Assembly: GCA_015654965.1 (NCBI GenBank)
Contig: JAATGD010000340.1
Location: 1-11,723, forward strand
DNA: 11,723 nt
Direction: 5' to 3'
From: Hyphomicrobiales bacterium
GTDB lineage: Bacteria > Pseudomonadota > Alphaproteobacteria > Rhizobiales > Rhizobiaceae
Positions 1-7,719 of this stretch are shown one piece after another. Within the stretch, counting starts at the first letter, position 1, and every line of letters begins with the position of its first letter. The notes beneath the pieces were generated by a model. That model ran no database searches and was not told the origin of the DNA. It was given only the letters and a program-made list of their open reading frames with translations. Made by a program: the position numbers and the translations under genes.

Positions 1-14
1 ACAGGATCGCGCCC

Positions 15-725
15 GTGCAGCATATCGAGGAAAATACCATCCATGCTATCAATCTCGCCGATGTACGTGTCGTTCCGGGTCCGCTTGACTATGCGCGGTC
101 AAACAGGGCGGAGATTGACGCCAACTGGGCGCAGGAAAGGGCGCTAAAACCGGCCCTTTTCGATGGGGAACTGTTTCTGGCGCCGCAAGCGGATATGCGA
201 AATGGCATTTTGAAGGCTGCATTTCAGCGCACGAGTTTTGCGACCTTGATGTATTGGCGCAAGGATCGTCAGGTCGTGCGGCCTTGGCATATTTTTGCCG
301 TTGGCGTGATCGTATCGCGTGAAGGCCATCTGATTGCCGCGCGCATGAGTGCGCTCAATGCGGTTGGTGGACGCGTCTATTTTCCGGCCGGTTCTATCGA
401 CGATCACGATATTGTTGAAGATCGGGTCGATTATGAGGGCAATATGCGGCGCGAGGTGCTTGAGGAAACCGGCCTTGATCTCAATGCGGCGCGTGCTGAA
501 CAAGGCTTTTGGCTGGTGAGCGCCAATCGCAGCATCGCGCTTTTCCGGCGTCATTACTATGACATTTCGTCGTCAGAACTGGTGAAAAGGATCGAGCGCT
601 TTGTACGGGCGCAGGCGGAGCCGGAACTTGCCGAAATCATCCCTGTGACCGGCATGGGGGAAATGAATGAGGCGACACCATCTTATGTGCGTGCTTTTGC
701 CGATTGGCATTTTAGCAATGGGTGA
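15..725 (+). CDS. Nudix hydrolase family protein
   Basis: This encodes a 236-residue soluble protein with no signal peptide or membrane segment. The core Nudix signature REVLEETGL is intact at residues 146-154 and supplies the metal-binding glutamates. The beta-strand WHIFAVGVIVSREGHLIAAR lies at 91-110 and the glycine that opens the Nudix box (FPAGS) at 123-127. The family hydrolyses nucleoside diphosphates linked to another moiety; the substrate cannot be read from the sequence. About 90 residues precede the Nudix fold and may set specificity. The segment between the box glycine and REVLEETGL is about six residues longer than the usual GX5EX7RE spacing, with acidic residues in the loop (DDHD, VED). 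The start is a GTG preceded at 3-6 by AGGA with 8-nt spacing. The frame is open to the window edge, so a start upstream of the window cannot be excluded. The next gene lies 93 bp downstream. Confidence 0.85.
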   Translation: MQHIEENTIHAINLADVRVVPGPLDYARSNRAEIDANWAQERALKPALFDGELFLAPQADMRNGILKAAFQRTSFATLMYWRKDRQVVRPWHIFAVGVIVSREGHLIAARMSALNAVGGRVYFPAGSIDDHDIVEDRVDYEGNMRREVLEETGLDLNAARAEQGFWLVSANRSIALFRRHYYDISSSELVKRIERFVRAQAEPELAEIIPVTGMGEMNEATPSYVRAFADWHFSNG

Positions 726-818
726 CAGCGGCGCTAAATTCGTTATGCTCATGCGCTGTGGGGACATGCTGTGAATTCCAGCCATTGCCAGATGCGTGTG
801 TCGAGAGGAGAATGAAGA

Positions 819-1745
819 ATGGGGAACACGGATATTTCCGGCCGTTTCTACGAAATTTTCGACATTTTCGCCGACAAGGCCCTCGCTGGAAATCCGCTGG
901 CGGTGGTTCATGATTGCGATGGGCTGAATGACGCGCGCATGCAGGCCATCGCGCGCGAGTTCAACCTGTCCGAGACGGTTTTCGTCTTGCCGCCTGAAAA
1001 TGTCGCCCATGAAGCCGCCTTGCGCATCTTCACGCCCGATTATGAATTGCCTTTCGCGGGCCACCCGACGGTGGGTGCCGCCGTATCGTTAGCGCGTCGG
1101 CAGAAGGTGGGCGAGGACGCCGACCGGCTTGTTACGCTGGAAGAAAAAGTGGGCGTCGTGCGTTGCGGCGTTATCCTGGGTGAAAACACTGCATTCGCTG
1201 AATTCGACCTGCCGCGCCTGCCGGAAAAACTCGATGTGCGGGTGGAAAAAGAAGAAGCGGCGGCGGCTGTCGGTCTTGGCACCCACGAGATCGGGTTTGA
1301 AAATCACGTGCCGGAAGTGTGGAGCGCCGGAACCCCCTATCTTCTGGTGCCGGTGCATAATCTGATTTCGGCGGCCAAGGTGGCGATCGATCCTGTTTAT
1401 GTGACGGAAAGCCTGCCGCATGTGGATGAGCGGCCCTTGCCGATTTATGTCTATTGTCGCGAGACGATCCTTTTTGACAGCCATTTTCACGCGCGCATGT
1501 TTGCAACCGGCTCCAGCGTCTATGAAGACCCGGCCACGGGATCGGCGGTTGCTGCCCTTTCCGGGCTGATCGGACAGAATGACCGGCCTGTCGATGGAAG
1601 CTCGCAATGGTGGATCGAGCAGGGCATGGAAATGGGACGACCCTCGCGCATTCGGCTTGAAATCGATGTCAGCAAGCAAAAATTCTCAGGTGCACGCATC
1701 GGTGGTACGGCAATCAAAATCGCCGAGGGACATTTATTCATCTGA
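819..1745 (+). CDS. PhzF family isomerase/epimerase-like protein
   Basis: This encodes a 308-residue cytoplasmic protein of the PhzF/YddE fold (duplicated diaminopimelate-epimerase-like halves). Family landmarks are in order: [14 protein letters not shown] at residues 17-30; the catalytic-type glutamate E52 in [18 protein letters not shown] at 81-88 with H82; and [12 protein letters not shown] at 236-247 with D237 and S242. These correspond to the Glu, His, Asp and Ser active-site residues described for PhzF. The length is normal for the family (about 260-310). PhzF itself isomerises a dihydro-anthranilate intermediate in phenazine synthesis, but no other phenazine genes are visible here, so the true substrate is unknown. 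The start was chosen because GAGAGGAG at 803-810 sits 8 nt upstream; another ATG at 812 is in a different frame. The gene is apparently monocistronic or loosely linked to the Nudix gene upstream. Confidence 0.9.
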   Translation: MGNTDISGRFYEIFDIFADKALAGNPLAVVHDCDGLNDARMQAIAREFNLSETVFVLPPENVAHEAALRIFTPDYELPFAGHPTVGAAVSLARRQKVGEDADRLVTLEEKVGVVRCGVILGENTAFAEFDLPRLPEKLDVRVEKEEAAAAVGLGTHEIGFENHVPEVWSAGTPYLLVPVHNLISAAKVAIDPVYVTESLPHVDERPLPIYVYCRETILFDSHFHARMFATGSSVYEDPATGSAVAALSGLIGQNDRPVDGSSQWWIEQGMEMGRPSRIRLEIDVSKQKFSGARIGGTAIKIAEGHLFI

Positions 1746-1761
1746 TATGCAGAGGCGCTGA

Positions 1762-1775
1762 TTGATCGCAGTCAA
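1762..1775. promoter_or_regulatory. FNR/FixK-type binding site upstream of the FMN-binding gene
   Basis: TTGATCGCAGTCAA matches the FNR/FnrN/FixK dyad TTGAT-N4-ATCAA with a single deviation (GTCAA half), a variant seen in alphaproteobacterial sites. It lies 68 bp before the start codon at 1844. A TATAAG at 1790-1795 is a possible -10 element, although its spacing from the box centre (about 24 bp) is shorter than the classical class II arrangement. The inferred role is oxygen-responsive control of the downstream gene. Confidence 0.6.
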
Positions 1776-1843
1776 GGCGCTCGCAAGACTATAAGATCAA
1801 ACTGCAACAAGGTTTCTTTCGGGGCCAAGACAGGGGTTGTGCC

Positions 1844-2278
1844 ATGATCATCAAGGAAATGCCGGAATACGACGTCAGAAACATGATTCAGCAGACGCAT
1901 GTCGGGCGGCTGAGCTATATTCTGGATAATCGCCCCGTCATCGTACCGATGGGGTTCCGTTTCAGTGGCGGTTCGCTTTATTCCTTCACCACTGAAGGCC
2001 AGAAGACCGAGGCCATGCGCCGCAACAATGCCGTCTGCATCCTTTTCGATGCCATCGTCTCACGCACGGAGTGGCGTTCGGTGGTGGTGCATGGGCGCTT
2101 TCGGGAGCTGGCGGATGCGGAAGAAAAGGCGGCAATTGCCAAATTGATGTCTTCGGATGCGACATGGTGGGAGCCTGCCTATACCAAGACCTTAAGCCGT
2201 GAAGGCAAGGAACGCGCGTTGGAGCCGGTGTTTTTCCGGGTGGACATCGAAAGCGCAACCGGGCATCAGACGAGTTGA
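1844..2278 (+). CDS. pyridoxamine 5'-phosphate oxidase-related FMN-binding protein
   Basis: This encodes a 144-residue protein of the flavin-nucleotide-binding split-barrel family (COG3467/NimA-like). Visible landmarks are [20 protein letters not shown] (residues 19-38, first strands), [18 protein letters not shown] (45-62, the phosphate-contacting strand-turn), VCILFD (64-69), [11 protein letters not shown] (79-89) and [14 protein letters not shown] (127-140). Members bind FMN or related cofactors and often reduce small molecules; the substrate here is unknown. It lacks the full length (about 200+ residues) and C-terminal substrate motif of true PdxH, so it is probably not a B6 biosynthesis enzyme. 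The start has AGGGG at 1832-1836 with 7-nt spacing. An FNR/FixK-like dyad at 1762-1775 suggests induction at low oxygen. The next gene starts 37 bp downstream and could be co-transcribed. Confidence 0.88.
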   Translation: MIIKEMPEYDVRNMIQQTHVGRLSYILDNRPVIVPMGFRFSGGSLYSFTTEGQKTEAMRRNNAVCILFDAIVSRTEWRSVVVHGRFRELADAEEKAAIAKLMSSDATWWEPAYTKTLSREGKERALEPVFFRVDIESATGHQTS

Positions 2279-2315
2279 CCCCATCCGGGTATGTTCTTGA
2301 AGATACGGAATATGT

Positions 2316-3509
2316 ATGCCTGTTGATTGCGATGCGTTTCACGCAAGCTGGATTGCCACTGTCTTGAACCTCGACTGGCCCTCGAAAGCTTCCGCCAATA
2401 TCGAGGGCGATGCCGAACGCATCAAGCGGCAGAAACAGGAGCTGGTGCGCCTGTTTGACGAAGCGTCCGAGCATGGGATCAATGCGGTCATCTTTCAGGT
2501 ATCGCCAGCGGCTGACGCCTTCTATGTCTCGTCCTATCTGCCGTGGTCGTCCTATCTGACTGGCAAGCTTGGCAAGGACCCCGGCTTTGACCCGCTGCAA
2601 TTCGCTATTGCCGAGGCGCATAAGCGCGGCATCGAACTCCACGCATGGCTCAATCCGTACCGGATTTCGACGGATACCAAACCCGCGACACGCAAAGCGC
2701 TGAATAATGCGGGACATGATTCACCGCCAAGCGTTTACAAAATGCATCCCGAATGGGTTGGTGTGTCGGCGGGACGCTATGTTCTCGACCCCGGCATTCC
2801 GGCGGTACGCAAATGGGTGAGCGATATCACCGCCGAGGTTGTGCAGAAATACAATGTCGACGGTATCCAGTTCGACGATTATTTCTATTATGAAACGCCT
2901 GTCTCAAGCCTTGATGATGACGACACCTATGCGCGTTTTGGCACGGGGTTTTCCAGCAAATATGACTGGCGGCGCTATAATACCTATATGCTGGTCAGCG
3001 AGATTTCCCGAAAGGTCAAATCGATCCGGCCCAATGTGCGTTTCGGCATCAGTCCCGGTGGTGTCTGGCGCAATGCTGCTGACGACCCGCTGGGTTCTGC
3101 CACACGGGCGGGCAAGACCAATTATGATGGCGATTTTGCCGATACAAGGCGCTGGGTCAAGGACGGGCTGATCGATTATATCGCGCCGCAGGTCTATTGG
3201 TCGTTCGGACGCGATGATGTGCCTTATGATGTGATCGTCAAATGGTGGGCCGATACGGTTCGCGACACCAGAACCGATCTTTATATCGGCATGGCGCTTT
3301 ACCGTGCAGGCTCCGCTACCCGTTCCGAGCCGGACTGGCAGAAAGGGCGGGGGGTGAACGAGATCCGGCGGCAACTGGAACTCAACACAAGCTTGCCGCA
3401 AGTGAAGGGAAGCATTCTGTTTCGTCAGGGGGTTCTCTCTGACCCCAGGCTTGAAGCCGTCTCGGCTTATCTGAAGCAAACATGGGGCAAATGCACCCCT
3501 TCACGATGA
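2316..3509 (+). CDS. glycoside hydrolase-like family 10 protein (COG1649/DUF187)
   Basis: This encodes a 397-residue TIM-barrel protein of the GHL10/YngK-like group. Landmarks: SWIATVLNLDWPSK (residues 11-24, first strand); INAVIFQVSPAADAFY (55-70); IELHAWLNPYR (106-116); LDPGIPAVRKWV (157-168); VDGIQFDDYFYYE (181-193) with the acidic DD pair expected near the active site; VRFGISPGGVWRN (241-253); and IDYIAPQVYWSF (286-297). Family members are predicted carbohydrate-active, often cell-wall or exopolysaccharide related; the substrate is not known. Homology starts about 10 residues after the ATG and there is no signal peptide or lipobox, whereas many relatives are secreted. An in-frame stop at 2298-2300 prevents upstream extension, and only a weak purine-rich stretch (ACGGAA, 2305-2310) precedes the start. 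So either this is a cytoplasmic form or the 5' end has been lost. It lies 37 bp after the FMN-binding gene. Confidence 0.85.
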   Translation: MPVDCDAFHASWIATVLNLDWPSKASANIEGDAERIKRQKQELVRLFDEASEHGINAVIFQVSPAADAFYVSSYLPWSSYLTGKLGKDPGFDPLQFAIAEAHKRGIELHAWLNPYRISTDTKPATRKALNNAGHDSPPSVYKMHPEWVGVSAGRYVLDPGIPAVRKWVSDITAEVVQKYNVDGIQFDDYFYYETPVSSLDDDDTYARFGTGFSSKYDWRRYNTYMLVSEISRKVKSIRPNVRFGISPGGVWRNAADDPLGSATRAGKTNYDGDFADTRRWVKDGLIDYIAPQVYWSFGRDDVPYDVIVKWWADTVRDTRTDLYIGMALYRAGSATRSEPDWQKGRGVNEIRRQLELNTSLPQVKGSILFRQGVLSDPRLEAVSAYLKQTWGKCTPSR

Positions 3510-3562
3510 AGTTGCGATCCAATTCAGGGCTTGCGTCGATTTTTGCATAAATCGCTCCATCT

Positions 3563-3576
3563 TTGATTGAAATCAA
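3563..3576. promoter_or_regulatory. Perfect FNR/FixK palindrome
   Basis: TTGATTGAAATCAA is an exact match to TTGAT-N4-ATCAA. The symmetry extends outward to CTTTGATTGAAATCAAAG (3561-3578). TGCTAG at 3596-3601 lies about 29 bp from the box centre, close to the position expected for a -10 element at an FNR class II promoter reading rightward, giving a predicted transcript start near 3608. That transcript would either run about 275 nt into the exporter operon (start 3883) or be a separate small RNA. The orientation is inferred, since the box itself is symmetric. Confidence 0.7.
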
Positions 3577-3607
3577 AGAGGTTTTCCTTCCTGCCTGCTA
3601 GTGATTT

Positions 3608-3785
3608 GTGTGTCGGCAGCGTCCACCAGCGCTGTCGTCTCCGGGATACCTTGGCCCTAACCGGTATCCCGGCTCCACTTATCTGTCGAGCGCATGAGCG
3701 CGATCTTTTGTGACGCCGTTTTCGACAGCCAGCGGGTGCTGTCGGCGTTACCCCTCTGTTTCACCAAACCGGCACCCGCGTCACA
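3608..3785. other. Structured intergenic segment: candidate ncRNA, structured leader or palindromic repeat
   Basis: Three hairpins are visible. H1 pairs 3614-3621 (CGGCAGCG) with 3630-3637 (CGCTGTCG), 8 bp including one G-U. H2 pairs 3641-3650 (CCGGGATACC) with 3663-3672 (GGTATCCCGG), a perfect 10-bp stem with a 12-nt loop. H3 pairs 3723-3729 (CGACAGC) with 3738-3744 (GCTGTCG). An outer stem can form between 3709-3716 (TGTGACGC) and 3778-3785 (GCGTCACA). Competing pairings exist: 3631-3637 with 3723-3729, and 3732-3739 (GCGGGTGC) with 3772-3779 (GCACCCGC). None of the stems is followed by a clear T-run, so they are not obvious terminators. The segment begins just downstream of a predicted FNR-dependent start. 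The sequence alone cannot tell whether this is an RNA gene, a 5' leader or a dispersed palindromic repeat of the kind known in Brucella. Confidence 0.45.
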
Positions 3786-3818
3786 TTTTATTGATAAATA
3801 TAGAGATTAGCCGGTTGC

Positions 3819-3854
3819 CAAAGCGGGCGGATATCATATCCTGCGGTCGCTTTG
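3819..3854. promoter_or_regulatory. Operator-like dyad and possible promoter of the exporter operon
   Basis: CAAAGCG (3819-3825) and CGCTTTG (3848-3854) form a 7-bp inverted repeat. It flanks a perfect 13-bp palindrome, GGATATCATATCC (3829-3841), with nearly the same centre. A weak promoter-like pair, TTGCCA (3815-3820) and TATCCT (3837-3842) with 16-bp spacing, overlaps the dyad, which would suit a repressor site. The start codon of the HlyD-like gene is 28 bp downstream. No regulator gene is adjacent, so the binding protein is unknown. Confidence 0.35.
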
Positions 3855-3882
3855 ACGATGATTGTAGAGAGGGGTTTTCCAT

Positions 3883-4950
3883 ATGAGTTCCAGCATCAGG
3901 AAATGGGTCGTGGCAATCGTGGGGATCGCGATTGTGGCGGGCGCTTATTATGGCTGGAAGTCTCTCAATGGAAGCGGTCTGCCGGAAGGCATTGCCAGCG
4001 GCAATGGTCGTGTCGAGGCGGTGGAAATCGACATTTCAACCAAGAGTGCGGGGCGTATCCGTGAAATCCTTGCCGATGAAGGCGCTTTCGTGAAGGAAGG
4101 CGATGTTCTGGCACGTATGGACACAGTGCAGCTGGAAAGCAAGCGCAGGCAGTCCGAAGCCGAATTGCGCAGGGCCGAGATTTCAATCGATACGGCCAAC
4201 AGCCTTGTCACGCAGCGCGAGGCCGAACATGAGGCAGCTCAGGCGACGATTGCCCAGAACGAGGCGCAGCTTGATGCGGCAGAGCGACGCCTTGCGCGTT
4301 CGCAAGCCCTGACCCAGTCGCGCACCGTCTCCGAACAGGTTCTGGATGATGACCGTGCAACGGCGCAAGGCGCGAAGGCGACTGTGAGTGCCGCCAAGGC
4401 GCAGCTTGCGGCTAGTGAAGCGGCGATCAATGCCGCCAAGGCACAGGTCATCGATGCGCAGGCCTCCGTTGAGGCCGCAAAGGCGGCGATTGCCAGCGTC
4501 GAGGCCGATATTGACGATGCCACCTTGCGTGCACCCAAGGCGGGGCGGGTGCAATATCGTGTGGCCCAGCCGGGAGAAGTCCTTTCCGCCGGGGGTCGTG
4601 TGCTCAATCTCGTCGATCTTGGCGATGTCTATATGACCTTCTTCCTGCCGACCGCGCAGGCCGGTCGGGTGGCGCTGGGTGCGGAAGCGCGCATCGTGCT
4701 CGATGCCGCGCCGCAATATGTCATTCCCGCCTCGATCAGCTTTGTCGCGGATGTCGCGCAGTTCACGCCGAAAACCGTGGAAACGGAGGAAGAGCGGCAG
4801 AAACTGATGTTCCGCATCAAGGCCAAGGTTCCGCAGGAATTGCTGCAAAAATATATCCAGCAGGTCAAAACCGGATTGCCCGGCGTGGTCTATGTCAAGC
4901 TTGATCCAGAAGCCCAGTGGCCACAAAATCTCGCGGACCCTGTAAAATGA
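3883..4950 (+). CDS. yhiI: HlyD-family membrane fusion (periplasmic adaptor) protein, YhiI-like
   Basis: This encodes a 355-residue inner-membrane-anchored adaptor that links an ABC exporter to the periplasm or outer membrane. Its order is: a single N-terminal membrane anchor at about residues 8-24; the first lipoyl half-motif at 41-82 ([16 protein letters not shown], then [15 protein letters not shown]); a long alanine/glutamate/glutamine-rich coiled-coil hairpin at about 83-211; the second lipoyl half at 213-246 ([13 protein letters not shown], then [15 protein letters not shown]); and a beta-barrel/membrane-proximal region including [22 protein letters not shown] at 295-316. Its length equals what I recall for enterobacterial YhiI. 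GAGAGGGG at 3867-3874 lies 8 nt before the ATG, an excellent ribosome-binding site. The stop codon overlaps the start of the next gene (ATGA at 4947-4950), indicating translational coupling. An operator-like dyad precedes it at 3819-3854. The exported substrate is unknown. Confidence 0.88.
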   Translation: MSSSIRKWVVAIVGIAIVAGAYYGWKSLNGSGLPEGIASGNGRVEAVEIDISTKSAGRIREILADEGAFVKEGDVLARMDTVQLESKRRQSEAELRRAEISIDTANSLVTQREAEHEAAQATIAQNEAQLDAAERRLARSQALTQSRTVSEQVLDDDRATAQGAKATVSAAKAQLAASEAAINAAKAQVIDAQASVEAAKAAIASVEADIDDATLRAPKAGRVQYRVAQPGEVLSAGGRVLNLVDLGDVYMTFFLPTAQAGRVALGAEARIVLDAAPQYVIPASISFVADVAQFTPKTVETEEERQKLMFRIKAKVPQELLQKYIQQVKTGLPGVVYVKLDPEAQWPQNLADPVK

Positions 4951-7718
4951 GTGGCAGTTCGATCGAGGCTGCCGGGGAAAACAACAGCTTTGTCGCGCGC
5001 GCCCACGGGGTCGGGTTGTCCTATGGCGCGACCCGCGCTCTTGACGCGGTCGATCTCGATATCCCGGCCGGCCGGATGGTCGGGCTGATCGGGCCGGATG
5101 GCGTGGGAAAATCGAGCCTCCTGTCGCTGATTGCGGGTGCGCGCGCCATGCAGGCGGGCCGGATCGAGGTTCTGGGCGGCGACATTGCGGATAAAAAACA
5201 TCGCCAGTCGGCCTATCCGCGCATTGCCTATATGCCGCAGGGCCTGGGCAAAAACCTCTATCCGACACTTTCGGTTTTCGAGAATATCGATTTTTTCGGC
5301 CGTCTGTTTGGCCATGACAAGCATGAGCGTGAACGCCGCATCGCCGATCTTCTGGCGCGCACCGGCATGACGGCCTTTGCCGATCGTCCGGCGGGGAAAC
5401 TGTCGGGTGGCATGAAGCAGAAAACCAGCCTGTGCTGCTCGCTCATTCATGATCCGGACCTGCTGATCCTCGATGAGCCGACCACCGGCGTCGATCCCCT
5501 GTCGCGTGGACAGTTCTGGGACCTGATCAACGATATTCGCAAGGATCGTCCCGGCATGAGCGTGATCGTCGCGACCGCCTATATGGAAGAGGCGGAGCGG
5601 TTCGACTGGCTGGTTGCGATGAATGACGGAAAAATTCTGGCGACAGGCACGCCGGATGAACTGTTGGAGCGCACCAGCACGCCCAATCTCGATGCGGCCT
5701 TTATCGCGCTGTTGCCCGAGGAAGCGCGACAGGGCCATGAGGAAGTGATCATTCCACCGCGTGAGGGCGGAGCTGAGGCCAATATTGCGATTGAGGCGGA
5801 GCATGTCACGGTGCGGTTCGGTGATTTCACCGCCGTCGATAATGTGAGTTTTCGCATTCCGCGTGGTGAGATTTTCGGCTTTCTCGGTTCCAACGGTTGT
5901 GGGAAGACCACGACAATGAAGGTTCTGACCGGGCTTTTGCCGGCAAGCGAGGGTACGGCACGGCTGTTCGGGCGCGAGGTCGATCCGAAAGATATCGATG
6001 TGCGTCGCCGCGTCGGTTACATGAGTCAGGCTTTCTCGCTTTATTCCGAACTCACCGTCATCCAGAATCTGGAACTCCATGCGAAACTGTTCGGCATGGC
6101 CCCCGATGTGACGGCACGGCGTATCGAGGAATTGGCGCGGCGTTTCGATCTTGCGGATGTCATGCATGACCTGCCCGATTCCATGCCGCTCGGCATCCGG
6201 CAGCGTCTGTCGCTGGCGGTAGCACTCATTCATTCGCCCGATATTCTCATTCTCGATGAGCCGACCTCCGGTGTCGATCCGGTGGCGCGTGACGCTTTCT
6301 GGCAGATATTGGCGGACCTGTCGCGCAAGGACAATGTGACGATCTTCGTCTCGACCCATTTCATGAACGAAGCCGAACTGTGCGACCGTATTTCGCTGAT
6401 GCATGCGGGCAAGGTTCTGGTCAGCGATACGCCCAAAGCAATCACGCAAAGCTGCAATGCGAAGACGCTTGAACAAGCCTTTATCGCCTATCTGACGGAA
6501 GCGATTGGCGACACCGCACCGCAAGTGGTCGCAGCGCAATCCGAAACCGTGGCCGGGCCGGAGCTTCTCGCGACGTCTTCTTCCAACTGGTTGCCCAATC
6601 CGCGCCGCATGTTCGCCTATACAAGGCGTGAGGCGCTGGAACTCAAGCGCGATCCTATCCGCGCCACGCTTGCCATCCTTGGCAGCGTCATTCTGATGTT
6701 CGTGATCGGTTATGGCATCAATCTCGATGTCGAAAACCTGACTTTTGCCGTGCTTGACCGTGACGATTCGACGGTCAGTCGTGATTACACGCAACAGATC
6801 GCGGGTTCGCGTTATTTCAGCGAAAAATCGCCGATCATCGATTATAACGATCTCGACCGGCGCATGCGCAATGGCGAGATCAGTCTTGCTATTGAGATAC
6901 CGCCCAATTTCGGGGCGGATATCGCCCATGGCCGTTCTGTCGAGATCGGCGCGTGGATCGATGGCGCGATGCCATCACGGGCTGAAACCGTTCGGGGCTA
7001 TGTGCAAGGCATGCACAGCATGTGGCTGACGCAGAAAATCCGCGAGCTTTACGGCGATGCGGCAACCGTCGGCGCATTCAATCTGGCAATACGCTATCGC
7101 TATAATCCTGATGTGCAGAGCCTTGTCGCGATGGTGCCTGCCGTCATCCCGCTGTTGCTTCTGATGATCCCGGCCATGCTCGCGGTGTTGAGCGTCGTGC
7201 GTGAAAAGGAACTTGGTTCGATCATCAATTTCTACGTGACGCCGGTGACCAAATTCGAGTTTCTACTCGGCAAGCAATTGCCTTATATCGCACTCGCATT
7301 CCTCAATTTCGTGATGCTGACAGCCTTTGCCATTTTCATATTCCGTGTGCCTTTCACCGGCAGTCTTCTGACTTACGCGACGGCAGCGCTTCTCTATGTG
7401 ATCGTGACCACCGGCATGGGGCTGGTGCTTTCGACTTTCATGAAAAGCCAGATCGCCGCGATCTTCGGCACCGCCCTTCTGACGCTCATCCCGGCGGTGC
7501 AATATTCCGGCATTATCGACCCGGTTTCTTCCTTGCAGGGGGTGGGTGCCTTTATCGGCAATATCTATCCGGCGACCTATTTCGTCACCATCTCGCGCGG
7601 TACTTTCTCCAAGGCGCTCGATTTCAGCGATCTGGCGGGGTCGTTCCTGCCCTTGCTGATCGCCATTCCGGTGTTGATGATACTGGGCACGCTTCTTCTC
7701 AAGAAACAGGCGGATTGA
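4947..7718 (+). CDS. rbbA: RbbA-like double ABC ATPase / ABC-2 permease fusion
   Basis: This encodes a 923-residue fusion. NBD1: A-loop Y26, Walker [10 protein letters not shown] (49-57), Q98, signature LSGGMKQK (152-159), Walker B LLILDEP (172-178). NBD2 begins near 280: Walker [10 protein letters not shown] (314-322), Q361, signature-position MPLGIRQR (413-420), Walker B ILILDEP (433-439), switch histidine H471. The ABC-2 permease half starts near 551, with membrane segments at about 574-590, 727-750, 778-800, 806-830, 836-856 and 899-917. The architecture and the HlyD/YhhJ neighbours match E. coli RbbA (YhiH), a protein described as a ribosome-associated ATPase and also as an exporter subunit; ribosome binding here is only inferred. 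NBD1 has alanine (A211) at the switch-histidine position and NBD2 lacks LSGG, so one ATP site should be degenerate. The start at 4947 was chosen for its ATGA overlap with the upstream stop; an in-frame GTG at 4917 would add 10 residues lying inside the upstream gene. Confidence 0.88.
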   Translation: MSGSSIEAAGENNSFVARAHGVGLSYGATRALDAVDLDIPAGRMVGLIGPDGVGKSSLLSLIAGARAMQAGRIEVLGGDIADKKHRQSAYPRIAYMPQGLGKNLYPTLSVFENIDFFGRLFGHDKHERERRIADLLARTGMTAFADRPAGKLSGGMKQKTSLCCSLIHDPDLLILDEPTTGVDPLSRGQFWDLINDIRKDRPGMSVIVATAYMEEAERFDWLVAMNDGKILATGTPDELLERTSTPNLDAAFIALLPEEARQGHEEVIIPPREGGAEANIAIEAEHVTVRFGDFTAVDNVSFRIPRGEIFGFLGSNGCGKTTTMKVLTGLLPASEGTARLFGREVDPKDIDVRRRVGYMSQAFSLYSELTVIQNLELHAKLFGMAPDVTARRIEELARRFDLADVMHDLPDSMPLGIRQRLSLAVALIHSPDILILDEPTSGVDPVARDAFWQILADLSRKDNVTIFVSTHFMNEAELCDRISLMHAGKVLVSDTPKAITQSCNAKTLEQAFIAYLTEAIGDTAPQVVAAQSETVAGPELLATSSSNWLPNPRRMFAYTRREALELKRDPIRATLAILGSVILMFVIGYGINLDVENLTFAVLDRDDSTVSRDYTQQIAGSRYFSEKSPIIDYNDLDRRMRNGEISLAIEIPPNFGADIAHGRSVEIGAWIDGAMPSRAETVRGYVQGMHSMWLTQKIRELYGDAATVGAFNLAIRYRYNPDVQSLVAMVPAVIPLLLLMIPAMLAVLSVVREKELGSIINFYVTPVTKFEFLLGKQLPYIALAFLNFVMLTAFAIFIFRVPFTGSLLTYATAALLYVIVTTGMGLVLSTFMKSQIAAIFGTALLTLIPAVQYSGIIDPVSSLQGVGAFIGNIYPATYFVTISRGTFSKALDFSDLAGSFLPLLIAIPVLMILGTLLLKKQAD

Positions 7719-7719
7719 G

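Larger units (their letters stand above)
3510..3882. other. 373-bp intergenic regulatory region
   Basis: I see no convincing protein gene here. A GTG-started frame at 3601 stops after 19 codons and has no ribosome-binding site. The interval contains a weak 6-bp inverted repeat (CGATTT 3537-3542 with AAATCG 3549-3554), a perfect FNR/FixK box at 3563-3576, a strongly structured segment at about 3608-3785, and an operator-like dyad at 3819-3854 ahead of the exporter operon. It is far longer than needed for a simple promoter. Confidence 0.7.

Noticed and set aside
1089..1679. Minus-strand open frame opposite the PhzF gene
   Set aside because: It has no domain and no ribosome-binding site, and the + strand has all PhzF active-site motifs.
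819..1745. Phenazine biosynthesis locus
   Set aside because: Only a PhzF-family gene is present, and no other phz genes surround it. PhzF homologues are common in bacteria that make no phenazines.
1844..2278. Assignment as PdxH (true pyridoxamine-phosphate oxidase)
   Set aside because: The protein is too short and matches the COG3467-type flavin-nucleotide-binding group instead.
1986..2717. Minus-strand open frame spanning the FMN-binding and GHL10 genes
   Set aside because: It crosses two well-supported + strand genes and has low-complexity composition without motifs.
3601..3660. GTG-started 19-codon frame as a leader peptide
   Set aside because: It has no ribosome-binding site and no regulatory codon run, and it lies inside the hairpin region.
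4917..4946. GTG start 10 codons upstream for the RbbA-like gene
   Set aside because: The ATGA overlap at 4947-4950 is a classic coupled junction, and the extra residues would lie within the HlyD-like gene.
4890..6929. Long (679-codon) open frame on the minus strand opposite the ABC fusion gene
   Set aside because: The + strand here carries complete Walker, Q-loop and signature motifs. The minus frame is histidine/arginine-rich with no recognisable domain and spans a gene junction. It is a by-product of GC-rich codon usage.
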